Shown here: positions 53,135 to 61,536 of the stretch, piece by piece | How positions within the stretch are numbered: the first letter of the stretch is position 1 | How the letters are laid out: the number at the start of each line of letters is the position of its first letter | Source of the DNA: Comamonas piscis | GTDB taxonomy: Bacteria > Pseudomonadota > Gammaproteobacteria > Burkholderiales > Burkholderiaceae_C | Reading direction: 5' to 3' | DNA: 64,000 bases | Assembly: GCF_014109725.1 (NCBI RefSeq) | Contig: NZ_CP058554.1 | Coordinates: 806,001-870,000, forward strand | Position numbers and translations under genes: made by a program | Notes under the pieces: generated by a model | The model's input: only the letters and a program-made list of their open reading frames with translations | The model's database searches: none | Told to the model about the DNA's origin: nothing

Positions 53135-53656
53135 ATGTCTATCCTCCCGATTCTCTGCTACCCCGATCCCCGTCTGCACAAGGTCGCCAAGCCCGTGGCT
53201 GTGGTCGATGACCGCATCCGTACCTTGGTCCAGGACATGCTGGCCACCATGTACGACGCCAGCGGTATCGGCCTGGCAGCCACGCAGATCGATGTGCATG
53301 AGCGCGTGGTGGTCATCGACGTTTCTGAAGAGCGTAATGAACCGATGACCATCATCAACCCGGAAATCCTCTGGGCCAGCGATGAAAAGCAGGTCGGCGA
53401 CGAAGGCTGCCTGTCCGTGCCCGGCATTTATGACGGGGTCGAGCGTTCGGTGGCGGTCAAGATCAAGGCCCTCGACGAGAACGGCAACAGCCGCGAGATC
53501 GATGCCGAAGGCCTGCTGGCCATCTGCATTCAGCATGAGATGGACCACCTGCTGGGCAAGGTATTTGTCGAGTACCTGTCGCCGCTCAAGCGCAACCGCA
53601 TCAAGTCCAAGCTGGTCAAGCAGCAAAAGCGCGAACTGGCCGACGCCAAGGAATAA
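53135..53656 (+). CDS. def: Peptide deformylase
   Basis: Removes the formyl group from new proteins. It is 173 residues with the three signature motifs: GIGLAATQ, EGCLSVPG and QHEMDHLLG (Fe-ligating His pair with catalytic Glu). First of a run def, lipoprotein, fmt, azlC, azlD; def with fmt is a classic pairing because fmt adds the formyl group. Confidence 0.97.
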   Translation: MSILPILCYPDPRLHKVAKPVAVVDDRIRTLVQDMLATMYDASGIGLAATQIDVHERVVVIDVSEERNEPMTIINPEILWASDEKQVGDEGCLSVPGIYDGVERSVAVKIKALDENGNSREIDAEGLLAICIQHEMDHLLGKVFVEYLSPLKRNRIKSKLVKQQKRELADAKE

Positions 53657-53657
53657 C

Positions 53658-54182
53658 ATGCACACCACGCGATCTTCACGGGGCTGGCTGCCGGGCCGCG
53701 CGTGGAGCGCGCTGGTGCTTCTCATGCTGAGCGCGGCCTTGGCGGGCTGCGCCTATCCCACCCAGTTCAAACCCGGCACCCCGCAGCAGGAGGTGCTGAG
53801 CAAGCTGGGCCCTGCCAACACCGTCAAGCAACTCGACGGCGGAGGTGAGCGCTGGCTTTACTCCACCCAGCCGATGGGGCGCGAGGCCTACCAGCTGCGC
53901 TTTGGCGCTGATGGCCAGTTGCAGACGACCACCCAGGTACTGACGGCCGAGAACTTTGGCGCCATCCCGCTGGGCCAGTTCAGCACCCAGCAGCTGATGC
54001 AGGATTTTGGCCCGCCGATGGAAATCACTTCGGTCTGGAGCTTCAAGGGACAGGTCTGGACCTACCGATTCTGGGACAATGGCATCAAGCGATTCGCGCA
54101 TGTACACGTCGATCCGCAGGGTGTAGTGCAAAAGCTGATGTTCATCGACGAGCCTTTGCCCGAGCCCCGCCAGCGCGATTGA
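53658..54182 (+). CDS. Lipoprotein between def and fmt
   Basis: A 174-residue lipoprotein. An arginine-rich N-region is followed by a hydrophobic core and lipobox LAGC (MHTTRSSRGWLPGRAW to AGCAYPTQFKPG). The mature part carries two repeats of a BLG/SmpA-like fold: FKPGTPQQEVLSKLGPA then FSTQQLMQDFGPP, each the helix-plus-Gly-Pro unit of SmpA/OmlA proteins. Function unknown. The ATG is 1 bp behind the def stop and the stop lies 53 bp before fmt, so it is in the operon. Confidence 0.8.
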   Translation: MHTTRSSRGWLPGRAWSALVLLMLSAALAGCAYPTQFKPGTPQQEVLSKLGPANTVKQLDGGGERWLYSTQPMGREAYQLRFGADGQLQTTTQVLTAENFGAIPLGQFSTQQLMQDFGPPMEITSVWSFKGQVWTYRFWDNGIKRFAHVHVDPQGVVQKLMFIDEPLPEPRQRD

Positions 54183-54235
54183 CTGCCGGCCTGCGTTGCC
54201 TGATGGCAGCGGGCCTCTTACTCCCAAAAAAAGAC

Positions 54236-55219
54236 ATGAAAGTAGTTTTCGCCGGCACGCCGGAATTTGCCCGTGTGGCCCTGGAGCAGTTGCTGGCCGC
54301 CGGTCACGAGGTGCCGCTGGTGCTCACCCAGCCGGACCGGCCCGCCGGCCGTGGCATGAAGCTGCAGGCCTCCCCCGTCAAGCAGTGCGCGCTGGCGCAC
54401 GGCATTGCCGTCAGCCAGCCGCGCAGCCTGCGCCTGGATGGCAAGTACCCCGAAGAAGCCGCCGCTGCGCGCGATGCTTTGCTGGCGGCCCAGCCCGATG
54501 TGATGGTTGTCGCCGCGTATGGGTTGATCCTTCCGCAATGGGTGCTGGATTTGCCCGCCAAGGGCTGCCTCAACATCCATGCCAGCCTGCTGCCGCGCTG
54601 GCGTGGGGCCGCACCTATCCACCGTTCGATCGAGGCGGGCGATGCACAAACGGGCGTCACCATCATGCAGATGGATGCCGGCCTCGATACCGGTGACATG
54701 TGCCTGGTCGAAGCATTGGCCATTGCAGCCGACGACACTACCGCCAGTCTGCACGACAAGCTGGCCGACCTGGGCGGCCGCATGCTGGTGCAGGCGCTGG
54801 CCATGAGTGCCGATGGCCGCTTGCAGCGCGCGCCGCAGCCGGCAGAGGGTATCACCTATGCGCACAAAATCGAAAAGGCCGAAAGCGCCATCGACTGGGC
54901 GCTCAGTGCCGAGCAGATTGACCGCCGCGTCCGTGCCTTCAACCCCTTCCCCGCGGCTTCTACCATGGTGGGCGATGAGGTGGTCAAGGTCTGGACGGCA
55001 CAGCCTGAGCGGCAATCTCCCGCCGATGCTGCCCCCGGCCAGATTCTGGCGGCCGATGGCCAAGGCATTGTGGTGGCCTGCGGCGAGGGTGCCTTGCGCA
55101 TCACCGAGCTGCAGCGGCCCGGCGGCAAGCGCTTGCCAGCGGCAGATTTTCTGCGCGGCCATGCGCTGCAACCCGGCCAGATTTTGGGTGACGACAGGCA
55201 GTCCGTGGCGGCTCCATGA
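54236..55219 (+). CDS. fmt: Methionyl-tRNA formyltransferase
   Basis: Formylates initiator Met-tRNA with 10-formyl-THF. It is 327 residues: MKVVFAGTPEFARVAL at the start, LNIHASLLPRWRGAAPIHRSI (catalytic His and Asn region) near residue 110, then MDAGLDTGDM. The C-terminal OB-like domain ends in LRGHALQPGQILG. ATG 54236 starts the fold; the longer frame runs into the previous gene. The stop overlaps azlC by ATGA. Confidence 0.97.
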   Translation: MKVVFAGTPEFARVALEQLLAAGHEVPLVLTQPDRPAGRGMKLQASPVKQCALAHGIAVSQPRSLRLDGKYPEEAAAARDALLAAQPDVMVVAAYGLILPQWVLDLPAKGCLNIHASLLPRWRGAAPIHRSIEAGDAQTGVTIMQMDAGLDTGDMCLVEALAIAADDTTASLHDKLADLGGRMLVQALAMSADGRLQRAPQPAEGITYAHKIEKAESAIDWALSAEQIDRRVRAFNPFPAASTMVGDEVVKVWTAQPERQSPADAAPGQILAADGQGIVVACGEGALRITELQRPGGKRLPAADFLRGHALQPGQILGDDRQSVAAP

Positions 55220-56040
55220 GCCTGCACCACCGGCGCCGCGCCATTGACCATCCCAGTTTCCGTGCCGGCGTGGTCGACATGTCGGGCACGGCCGTGGGCA
55301 TTGCGGCCTGGGCCCTGGTCACAGGGGTGGCCATGGTCAAGGCGGGCATCTCCGCGCCGATGGCCATCTTCATGTCGCTGGTGGTCTATGCCGGCAGCGC
55401 GCAATTGGCGGTGCTGCCGCTGATGGCCATGGGCTCGCCGATGTGGGTGGTCTGGTTCACGGCGGCCTGCGTCAATCTGCGCTTTGTCATTCTGTCTAGC
55501 ATGTGGCGCAGCTATTTTGCGCACCTGCCGCTGTGGCACCGGCTGTGCATTGGTTACTTCAGCGGCGATGTGATCTTTGTCGCCTTCATGCGCCGCTACA
55601 CCGCGCCGGTGGCCAAGCCCCAGCAGGTGTACTACTTCTGGGGCGCCTCGTCGCTCAACTTCATCACCTGGCAGGGCTTCTCGATTGCCGGCATCTTGCT
55701 GGCCAACGTGGTGCCCCTGGAATGGGGCCTGGGCTTTGCCGGCGTGCTGGCGCTCTTGGGCGTGCTGTATTCGATGCTGATCGACCGCGCTACCAAGGTC
55801 GCCGCGCTGGTGGCCGCCACCGCAGCCATTGCGGCCTACGGCATTCCGCTCAAGCTCAATATCCTGGTGGCCATTGCCTGCGCCGTCACCATTGGCCTTC
55901 TGGTCGAGGCGGTGGATCAGCGCGGCCGCAAGCCCAAGATTGTGGTCGTGGCCAAGAACAAACCCCTGCCTTCGCCTGGGCCCGAGCAGCCCGACGATGG
56001 CACCACGGCCGTGCCCGTGCGTGAGGAGCATGTGCGATGA
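55216..56040 (+). CDS. azlC: AzlC family branched-chain amino acid exporter subunit
   Basis: A 274-residue membrane protein with about seven to eight helices. AzlC features include PMAIFMSLVVYAGSAQLAVLPLM (residues 48-70) and YYFWGASSLNFITWQGFSIAG. It acts with AzlD (YgaZH-like) to export branched-chain amino acids or analogues. ATGA overlaps on both sides (fmt and azlD) tie it into the operon. Confidence 0.92.
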   Translation: MSLHHRRRAIDHPSFRAGVVDMSGTAVGIAAWALVTGVAMVKAGISAPMAIFMSLVVYAGSAQLAVLPLMAMGSPMWVVWFTAACVNLRFVILSSMWRSYFAHLPLWHRLCIGYFSGDVIFVAFMRRYTAPVAKPQQVYYFWGASSLNFITWQGFSIAGILLANVVPLEWGLGFAGVLALLGVLYSMLIDRATKVAALVAATAAIAAYGIPLKLNILVAIACAVTIGLLVEAVDQRGRKPKIVVVAKNKPLPSPGPEQPDDGTTAVPVREEHVR

Positions 56041-56381
56041 GCCCGGATGATTGGGATCTGCTCTACCAGCTGACAGCCATCGTGGGCCTGACCATCATCA
56101 CCGTGGTCACCCGTGCGTTTTTCATGATTCCGAAGAACGAGCTGCCCCTGCCCGACTGGCTCAAGCGCGGGCTCAAATATGCGCCACTGGCTGCGCTGAT
56201 GGCCGTGATTGCGCCCGAGCTGCTGATGGTCAAGGGCGAGCTGACGGACACCTTGCTCGATGCCCGTATCCCGGCGGTGATCTGCGCCACCATCTATTAC
56301 TTCAAAAAGCGCGGCATTCTGGGCACGATTGTGGTCGGCATGGCGGTCTATCTGCCCTTGCATATCGGCCTGGGCTGGTAA
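56037..56381 (+). CDS. azlD: AzlD family branched-chain amino acid exporter subunit
   Basis: A 114-residue partner of AzlC with four hydrophobic segments and the family opening TAIVGLTIITVVTRAFF, plus LPDWLKRGLKYAPLAALMAV in residues 33-56. It overlaps azlC by ATGA and is the last gene before the palindromic element at 56408. Confidence 0.92.
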   Translation: MSPDDWDLLYQLTAIVGLTIITVVTRAFFMIPKNELPLPDWLKRGLKYAPLAALMAVIAPELLMVKGELTDTLLDARIPAVICATIYYFKKRGILGTIVVGMAVYLPLHIGLGW

Positions 56382-56407
56382 CCACGCACAGAGACGCGGG
56401 CGCGACT

Positions 56408-56590
56408 GGCAGCTAGGGATGCTCTGCAAAACCCTCGCCAAGCGGGATGGACGCGGATCGGGATGAGCCGCAAGGCGTCTTTTGCAGTCAATAGCCGTAG
56501 CTATTGACAAGGAAGACAACGCAGCGGATCGCCCGAGACCGCGTTCAGACCACGGCAGGGAGTTTTGCAGAGGGTCCCTAGGGAGCTGCC
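56408..56590. repeat. Long palindromic intergenic element A
   Basis: The 292-bp gap 56382-56673 is mostly this element. Its ends are near-perfect inverted repeats: CTAGGGATGCTCTGCAAAAC on the left against CTAGGGACCCTCTGCAAAAC on the right read in reverse. The centre is a perfect pair GTCAATAGC (56487-56495) and GCTATTGAC (56500-56508) around CGTA. The whole can fold as one 183-bp arm. No gene is inside. It resembles non-autonomous dispersed palindromes, with a second example at 59254-59521. Confidence 0.7.
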
Positions 56591-56673
56591 GGGCAGGCCT
56601 CTACAATGGCGGCCATGCTCGGCCGCTTGTACGGCCTGTGCCCCAGTTTCTAGACTCTTTGGTAGCCATTCCC

Positions 56674-57867
56674 ATGAACATCCTTCGTTTCTCCGACCTG
56701 TGTGCCCAAGGCAAGGTGCAAGGCCAACGCGTTTTCATCCGCTCTGATTTGAATGTGCCGCTCAACGACGCGGGCGAGATCACTGAAGACACGCGCGTGC
56801 GCGCCTCCGTCCCTGCGATCGAGATGGCCCTGAAGGCGGGCGCCGCCGTGATGGTGACCAGCCACCTGGGCCGCCCGACTGAAGGCGCGTTCCAGCCCGA
56901 GGACTCGCTGGCCCCGGTGGCACAGCGCCTGGCCGAGTTGCTGGGCCGCGAGGTCCCACTGGTGGCGGACTGGGTCGATGGCGTCGATGTCGCGCCCGGC
57001 CAGGTCGTGATGTTGGAGAACTGCCGCAGCAATGTCGGCGAAAAGAAGAACCTGCCTGCGCTGGCGCAAAAGCTGGCGCAGCTCTGCGACATCTATGTGA
57101 ACGACGCCTTTGGCACCGCCCACCGCGCCGAAGGCACGACCTACGGCATCGCCGAGTACGCCAAGATTGCCTGTGCCGGCCCGCTGCTGTCGGCTGAGAT
57201 CGATGCCATCACCAAGGCGCTGGCCGCACCGGCGCGCCCGCTGGTGGCTATTGTGGCGGGCTCCAAGGTCTCCACCAAGCTGACCATCCTGCAGGCCCTC
57301 TCCAGCAAGGTGGACCAGCTGATCGTCGGCGGAGGCATTGCCAACACCTTCATGCTGGCCGCGGGCCTGAACATCGGCAAGTCTTTGGCCGAGGCCGACC
57401 TGGTGGGCGATGCCAAGGCGGTGATCGATGCCATGGCTGCACGCGGCGCCCATGTGCCGATTCCCACCGACGTGGTGGTTGCCAAGACCTTTGCGGCCGA
57501 TGCCCTGGCCACCATCAAGCCTGCGACCGAGGTGGCTGATGACGACCTGATCCTGGACATTGGCCCCGAGACCGCAGCGCGTCTGGCCGAGCAACTCAAA
57601 AAGGCCGGCACCATTGTCTGGAACGGCCCCGTGGGCGTGTTCGAGTTCGATGCCTTTGCAAACGGCACCAAAACCCTGGCGGAGGCCATTGCCCAGTCGC
57701 CGGCCTTCAGCATTGCTGGTGGTGGCGATACCCTGGCGGCCATTGCCAAGTACGGCATTGAAGACAAGATTGGTTATATCTCTACCGGCGGCGGTGCCTT
57801 TTTGGAAGTATTGGAAGGCAAGACCTTGCCAGCTTTCGAGATTCTGCAAAAGCGCGCCGCAGGCTGA
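56674..57867 (+). CDS. pgk: Phosphoglycerate kinase
   Basis: Glycolytic ATP-forming step from 1,3-bisphosphoglycerate. It is 397 residues with RVFIRSDLNVPLND at the start, SHLGRPTEG near residue 65, and the C-terminal GGGDTLAAI nucleotide motif. ATG 56674 begins the known fold; the upstream in-frame stretch is the palindromic element and gap. It stands alone here rather than in a gap-pgk-pyk cluster. Confidence 0.96.
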   Translation: MNILRFSDLCAQGKVQGQRVFIRSDLNVPLNDAGEITEDTRVRASVPAIEMALKAGAAVMVTSHLGRPTEGAFQPEDSLAPVAQRLAELLGREVPLVADWVDGVDVAPGQVVMLENCRSNVGEKKNLPALAQKLAQLCDIYVNDAFGTAHRAEGTTYGIAEYAKIACAGPLLSAEIDAITKALAAPARPLVAIVAGSKVSTKLTILQALSSKVDQLIVGGGIANTFMLAAGLNIGKSLAEADLVGDAKAVIDAMAARGAHVPIPTDVVVAKTFAADALATIKPATEVADDDLILDIGPETAARLAEQLKKAGTIVWNGPVGVFEFDAFANGTKTLAEAIAQSPAFSIAGGGDTLAAIAKYGIEDKIGYISTGGGAFLEVLEGKTLPAFEILQKRAAG

Positions 57868-57893
57868 GGTTTTATGGCCGGCAAGCGGCCGTT

Positions 57894-57943
57894 CCAAAGT
57901 GTGAGCAAAAACAACAAAATGCAGGACTGTGCTCGCACTTTGG
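57894..57943 (+). terminator. Long stem-loop after pgk
   Basis: CCAAAGTGTGAGCA (57894-57907) pairs with TGCTCGCACTTTGG (57930-57943) with one mismatch across a 22-nt loop, followed by ATCGTTTCTCTTG. It probably ends pgk transcription, though the U tract is broken. Confidence 0.5.
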
Positions 57944-58040
57944 ATCGTTTCTCTTGTCTTGGCCCCACCACATCTACAACAATGGATGCAAGCCTGGGCG
58001 GGTGTTGGCCCGTCGGCTATCTAATTCCGAGGAGGGAAAC

Positions 58041-58679
58041 ATGGCTTTGACAAAGACCATCGGAGCTGCGGCGCTGGCAAGCGCCGTACTCGCGTTGACG
58101 GGTTGCGCGGTAGAGGCGCCCGTCCCATACGGCGCCAACTATGCGCAACCAACCCAGATGAAGGTGCGCGCTGCGGGCCACTGGGACCTGATGGCCAGCG
58201 AAGTGGTGGCCGATACCTTGGCTACGCTGCAGCGCAATGGTCTGAACGCCAAGACGCCTTTGTATGTGGCGCTGCCACCGAACGCCAGCGCGTTTGACAG
58301 CGTGTTCCATGACCTGGTCGTCACCAAGCTGGTGCAGCAAGGCGCATCGGTCTACACCACCCCCGGCCAGCAGCTCGAAGTGAGCTACGACGCCAAGGTG
58401 GTGCACCACAACCTGCAGCAAGCAGGCAACTGGGCCTACGAAGGTGACAACGGCCAAGTCGTCGCAAGCGTGGGTCCCACCATCGGCAGCGACTACCAGG
58501 CCGCCACCATTGCGGGCGCCCCGGCTTACTCCGAAGTGCTGCTGACCACCACGGTGCAGCGCCAGGGCCAGTACGTTGCGCGCAAGTCCAATGTCTACTA
58601 TGTTGACAACGCCACCGTCGGCCAGTTCGCCAAGAACGAAGCCTACCGCGCCGTCAACATGAAGGTGGTGAACAAATGA
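58041..58679 (+). CDS. Lipoprotein of unknown function, first of a FlgO-linked pair
   Basis: A 212-residue lipoprotein with lipobox LTGC after MALTKTIGAAALASAVLA. No recognised domain; the mature part repeats alternating strands (LYVALPPNASAFDSVFHDLVV). It may be a divergent relative of its partner. GAGGAGG lies before the ATG, a very strong site. The stop overlaps the next gene by ATGA, so the pair is coupled. Confidence 0.75.
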   Translation: MALTKTIGAAALASAVLALTGCAVEAPVPYGANYAQPTQMKVRAAGHWDLMASEVVADTLATLQRNGLNAKTPLYVALPPNASAFDSVFHDLVVTKLVQQGASVYTTPGQQLEVSYDAKVVHHNLQQAGNWAYEGDNGQVVASVGPTIGSDYQAATIAGAPAYSEVLLTTTVQRQGQYVARKSNVYYVDNATVGQFAKNEAYRAVNMKVVNK

Positions 58680-59254
58680 TGCTGCGTCTGACCTCTCTCG
58701 CAGCCCTGGCCTCGGTGGCTGCGCTGGCGGGTTGCGCCAGCTGGATGGAGCCTGCGCAGCCGGTAAGCACCGTTCGCACTGAGCCCACTTACCAGTCAGC
58801 CGACGCCAGCATCTTTCTGGCCAACAGCCAGGATGCCATCAACAAGCTGACCGCCTCGGTGGCGCCACAGTCCTCGGGCACCGGCCCGGTGCTGGTCGCA
58901 ACCGTCGTCAACGTGAACAACATGGGCGCCTCGTCGCCCCTGGGTCGCACCTTGTCCGAGATCTACGCCAACCAGATGGCTGCCCGTGGCTTCCACGTCA
59001 AGGAAGTCAAGCTGCGCACCGACCTGTATGTGCGCGAAGGCACCGGCGAGCTGCTGCTGTCCCGCGAGATGCGCGACATTGCACGCAGCCAGAACGCCTC
59101 CATGGTGCTGGTCGGCACCTTCTCGCCTGCGGCCAACTTCACCTACGTCAGCCTCAAGCTGGTGCGTACCGAAGACAGCCGCATCCTGTCGGGCTATGAC
59201 TACGCACTGCCCAACGACCGCGATGTGACCCGTTTGCTGAACGCGCCTCGCTAA
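58676..59254 (+). CDS. FlgO-family outer-membrane lipoprotein
   Basis: A 192-residue lipoprotein with lipobox LAGC. The FlgO-like domain includes SSPLGRTLSEIYANQMAARG, ELLLSREMRDIARSQNASMV and a later hydrophobic strand pair. In Vibrio FlgO sits with flagellar genes; here no flagellar genes are in the window, so a general outer-membrane role is likely. The stop codon lies at the edge of the palindromic element B, which therefore forms its 3' untranslated region. Confidence 0.8.
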   Translation: MMLRLTSLAALASVAALAGCASWMEPAQPVSTVRTEPTYQSADASIFLANSQDAINKLTASVAPQSSGTGPVLVATVVNVNNMGASSPLGRTLSEIYANQMAARGFHVKEVKLRTDLYVREGTGELLLSREMRDIARSQNASMVLVGTFSPAANFTYVSLKLVRTEDSRILSGYDYALPNDRDVTRLLNAPR

Positions 59255-59521
59255 GAACGTGTTTACGATCTCTACGCAGCCGCGTTGGAGTGCAATCGGG
59301 ATGAGTTCAAAGCGATGGTCCGCAGCTTGCACCGGGGTGCAAGCAAGGGCCAGCGCGCAGAGATCGCCCGATTTCACTCCAACCCTTCGGGACAGTGGTT
59401 TTGCGGGCGGTCTACGTCGTTGCAAATCCTCGCAATAGCATGGCTATTGCTGCGGTGTTGCGCCTCGCATCCCATCCCGCAAAACCACTGTCGCGGCGCG
59501 AGGAGATCGTAGACACGTTCT
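59254..59521. repeat. Two-hairpin palindromic element B
   Basis: Ends AGAACGTGTTTACGATCTC (59254-59272) and its near-perfect inverse (59503-59521) enclose two internal palindromes. The first has arms TTGGAGTG(C/A)AATCGGG with apex GCTTGCACC/GGTGCAAGC (59325-59344). The second has 17-bp perfect arms GACAGTGGTTTTGCGGG (59391-59407) and its inverse (59476-59492), with apex GCAATAGC/GCTATTGC (59432-59450). The apex matches element A. No ORF is contained. It fills most of the 337-bp gap 59255-59591. Confidence 0.75.
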
Positions 59522-59559
59522 AAACAAAAGCAGGGCGCAAGCCCTCCGTTCAAGAGATC

Positions 59560-59593
59560 TGCACTGGCTGCGACAAGCGCCAGTGCATTTTTT
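59560..59593 (+). terminator. Terminator after the FlgO-like gene
   Basis: TGCACTGGC (59560-59568) pairs with GCCAGTGCA (59579-59587), then six T. It lies beyond element B, indicating that the element was inserted between the gene and its original terminator. It also touches the stop of the convergent transporter gene. Confidence 0.85.
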
Positions 59594-60476
59594 ATGCCCG
59601 GGCCCGGCTGGGCCAGAGCACCGAGGCGATGGCCAGCACCATCAAGGCGACGGCTGTCCAGTCCTGCCAGTGCAGGATCTCTCCCAGCCACCAGGCGCCG
59701 CTGAAGACGCCCAGCACGGGGATCAACATCACGCTCAAGGTAGAAGCCAGCGGCGGCAGGGTGCGCACCAGAAAGAACCAGGCCACCTGGGCAAAGCCGA
59801 TCACCAGCACCGCGTTGAACAGGATGGTGCCCCAGGCCACGGGGTCAGGCACATGCCAGCGCGGGCGCTCCAGCAGCGTGGCCAGCAGGCACAGGCAGAG
59901 CGTGGTCATCACCGTCATCCAGAAGGCCAGAGTCAAGGTAGCGGCCGGGATGCGGGTGCGGCGCAGCAACTGGGTCCCCAAAGCCCAGCTGGCAGCGGCC
60001 AGCAGCATCAGCGCCACGCCGGTGGGCTTGCCGCCCAGCTTGTCCATCTCGTTCCACAGCAGCAGCAAGACGCCACCTGCGGCAGCGGCTACGCCCAGCC
60101 AGGCGCGCGCTGGCAGCCGGTCGCTGAAGAACAAGGCGCCCAGCGCTGCTGAAAAAATAGGCATGGTGTAGCCGAGGATGGCCGCACGGCCGCTGGGCAA
60201 CAGCGGAATCGCCACGATGATCAGCGTGTGCCACATCACCATGTTGAAAAAGCCCAGCACCAGCAGCGGGCCCCAGTAGCGGCGCTCCAGCCGGAAGGGC
60301 ACCTTCAGCACCACCAGGCCCAGCGCCAGCAAGGGCAGGCCGATCAGCATCGACAGCGCGCGAAAGCTCAGTGGCGGGAAATGCTGTACCCCTGTCTTCA
60401 TCACCGGCCAGTTCAGCCCCCAGACCAGGGTCAGCAGGCACAGGATCAGCAGTTGTTGTCGCGTCAGTCTAGGCAT
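59592..60476 (-). CDS. EamA/DMT family transporter
   Basis: A 294-residue membrane protein with ten helices in two EamA repeats (LLILCLLTLVWGLNWPVMK at the start, ASTLSVMLIPVLGVFSGAWWLGE in the second). A metabolite exporter is the usual assumption; the substrate is unknown. ATG 60476 is chosen because the first helix follows directly; 67 in-frame residues upstream read into the pyrF start region. It is divergent from pyrF. Confidence 0.9.
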   Translation of the reverse strand: MPRLTRQQLLILCLLTLVWGLNWPVMKTGVQHFPPLSFRALSMLIGLPLLALGLVVLKVPFRLERRYWGPLLVLGFFNMVMWHTLIIVAIPLLPSGRAAILGYTMPIFSAALGALFFSDRLPARAWLGVAAAAGGVLLLLWNEMDKLGGKPTGVALMLLAAASWALGTQLLRRTRIPAATLTLAFWMTVMTTLCLCLLATLLERPRWHVPDPVAWGTILFNAVLVIGFAQVAWFFLVRTLPPLASTLSVMLIPVLGVFSGAWWLGEILHWQDWTAVALMVLAIASVLWPSRARA

Positions 60477-60561
60477 GGGCTGCGATTGTGCCTGCAATCC
60501 CCGTGCTACGCAGTCAGCCCTGCGCAGCCTCGGAGTCTTGCCAGCTTTTACAATAGCGCCC

Positions 60562-61383
60562 ATGCCTTTTATCGACCAGCTGCGCGCCGCAGCCACCCAA
60601 AACAACTCCATGCTGTGCGTGGGCCTGGATCCGGAACCCAGCCGTTTTCCCGCCACGATGCGCGGCGATGCCAGCAAGATCTATGATTTTTGCGCGGCCA
60701 TCGTCGATGCCACCCATGATCTGGTCAACAGCTTCAAGCCGCAGATTGCCTATTTTGCGGCGCACCGCGCCGAGGACCAGCTGGAAAAGCTGATGGCCCA
60801 TATGCGCCGGGTGGCACCCCAGGTGCCGGTGATTCTGGATGCCAAGCGCGGCGACATCGGCTCCACCGCCGAGCAGTACGCCAAAGAGGCCTTTGAGCGC
60901 TATGGCGCCGATGCGGTGACCTTGTCGCCGTTCATGGGCTTTGACTCCATCACGCCCTATCTGCAGTACGAAGGCAAAGGCGCCTTCCTGCTGTGCCGCA
61001 CCTCCAACCCCGGTGGCGACGACCTGCAGGCCCAGACCCTGGCCAATGTGCCCGGCCAGCCGCAGATGTTCGAACATGTGGCGCGCCTGGCCCAAGGCCC
61101 CTGGAACACCAACGGCCAGCTGGGCCTGGTCGTCGGCGCCACCCGCCCGCAAGAGATTGAGCGCGTGCGCGCCGTCGCCCCCCACCTGCCGCTGTTGATT
61201 CCCGGCGTGGGTGCGCAGGGCGGCGATGCCATCGCCACCGTCAAGGCAGCCCGCATCGGCGGCGGCCCGATCATCATCAACTCCTCGCGTGCCATTCTGT
61301 ATGCGAGCAGCGGCGACGACTTTGCCAGCGCTGCACGCGCTGCTGCGATCAAGACCCGCGACATGCTCAACGCGGTGGACTGA
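60562..61383 (+). CDS. pyrF: Orotidine 5'-phosphate decarboxylase, type 2
   Basis: Last step of UMP synthesis. It is 273 residues; the longer form has LCVGLDPEPSRFP near the start, FKPQIAYFAAHRAED, catalytic VILDAKRGDIGSTAEQYAKE near residue 93, and LIPGVGAQGGD. This is the Mycobacterium-type OMP decarboxylase, longer than the E. coli form. A strong terminator follows. Confidence 0.96.
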   Translation: MPFIDQLRAAATQNNSMLCVGLDPEPSRFPATMRGDASKIYDFCAAIVDATHDLVNSFKPQIAYFAAHRAEDQLEKLMAHMRRVAPQVPVILDAKRGDIGSTAEQYAKEAFERYGADAVTLSPFMGFDSITPYLQYEGKGAFLLCRTSNPGGDDLQAQTLANVPGQPQMFEHVARLAQGPWNTNGQLGLVVGATRPQEIERVRAVAPHLPLLIPGVGAQGGDAIATVKAARIGGGPIIINSSRAILYASSGDDFASAARAAAIKTRDMLNAVD

Positions 61384-61405
61384 GAAGCCCTGCGCCAAGG
61401 ACAAC

Positions 61406-61446
61406 AGGGTCCGTGCTGCACGCTGGCACGGACCCTGCTTCTTTTT
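61406..61446 (+). terminator. Terminator of pyrF
   Basis: AGGGTCCGTGC (61406-61416) pairs perfectly with GCACGGACCCT (61426-61436), followed by GCTTCTTTTT. It lies 22 bp behind the pyrF stop. Confidence 0.88.
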
Positions 61447-61536
61447 CCGGGATAGCGCGGGGGCCTCTTGCGCCAAGACACAATGCGGCCAGCCGCTTTT
61501 CCTCTGACGACGCTTCCACCGCCACAAGGATTCCCG

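Noticed and set aside
56408..59521. Palindromic elements considered as a CRISPR array or an insertion sequence
   Set aside because: There are no regularly spaced direct repeats and no cas genes, and neither element contains a transposase frame.
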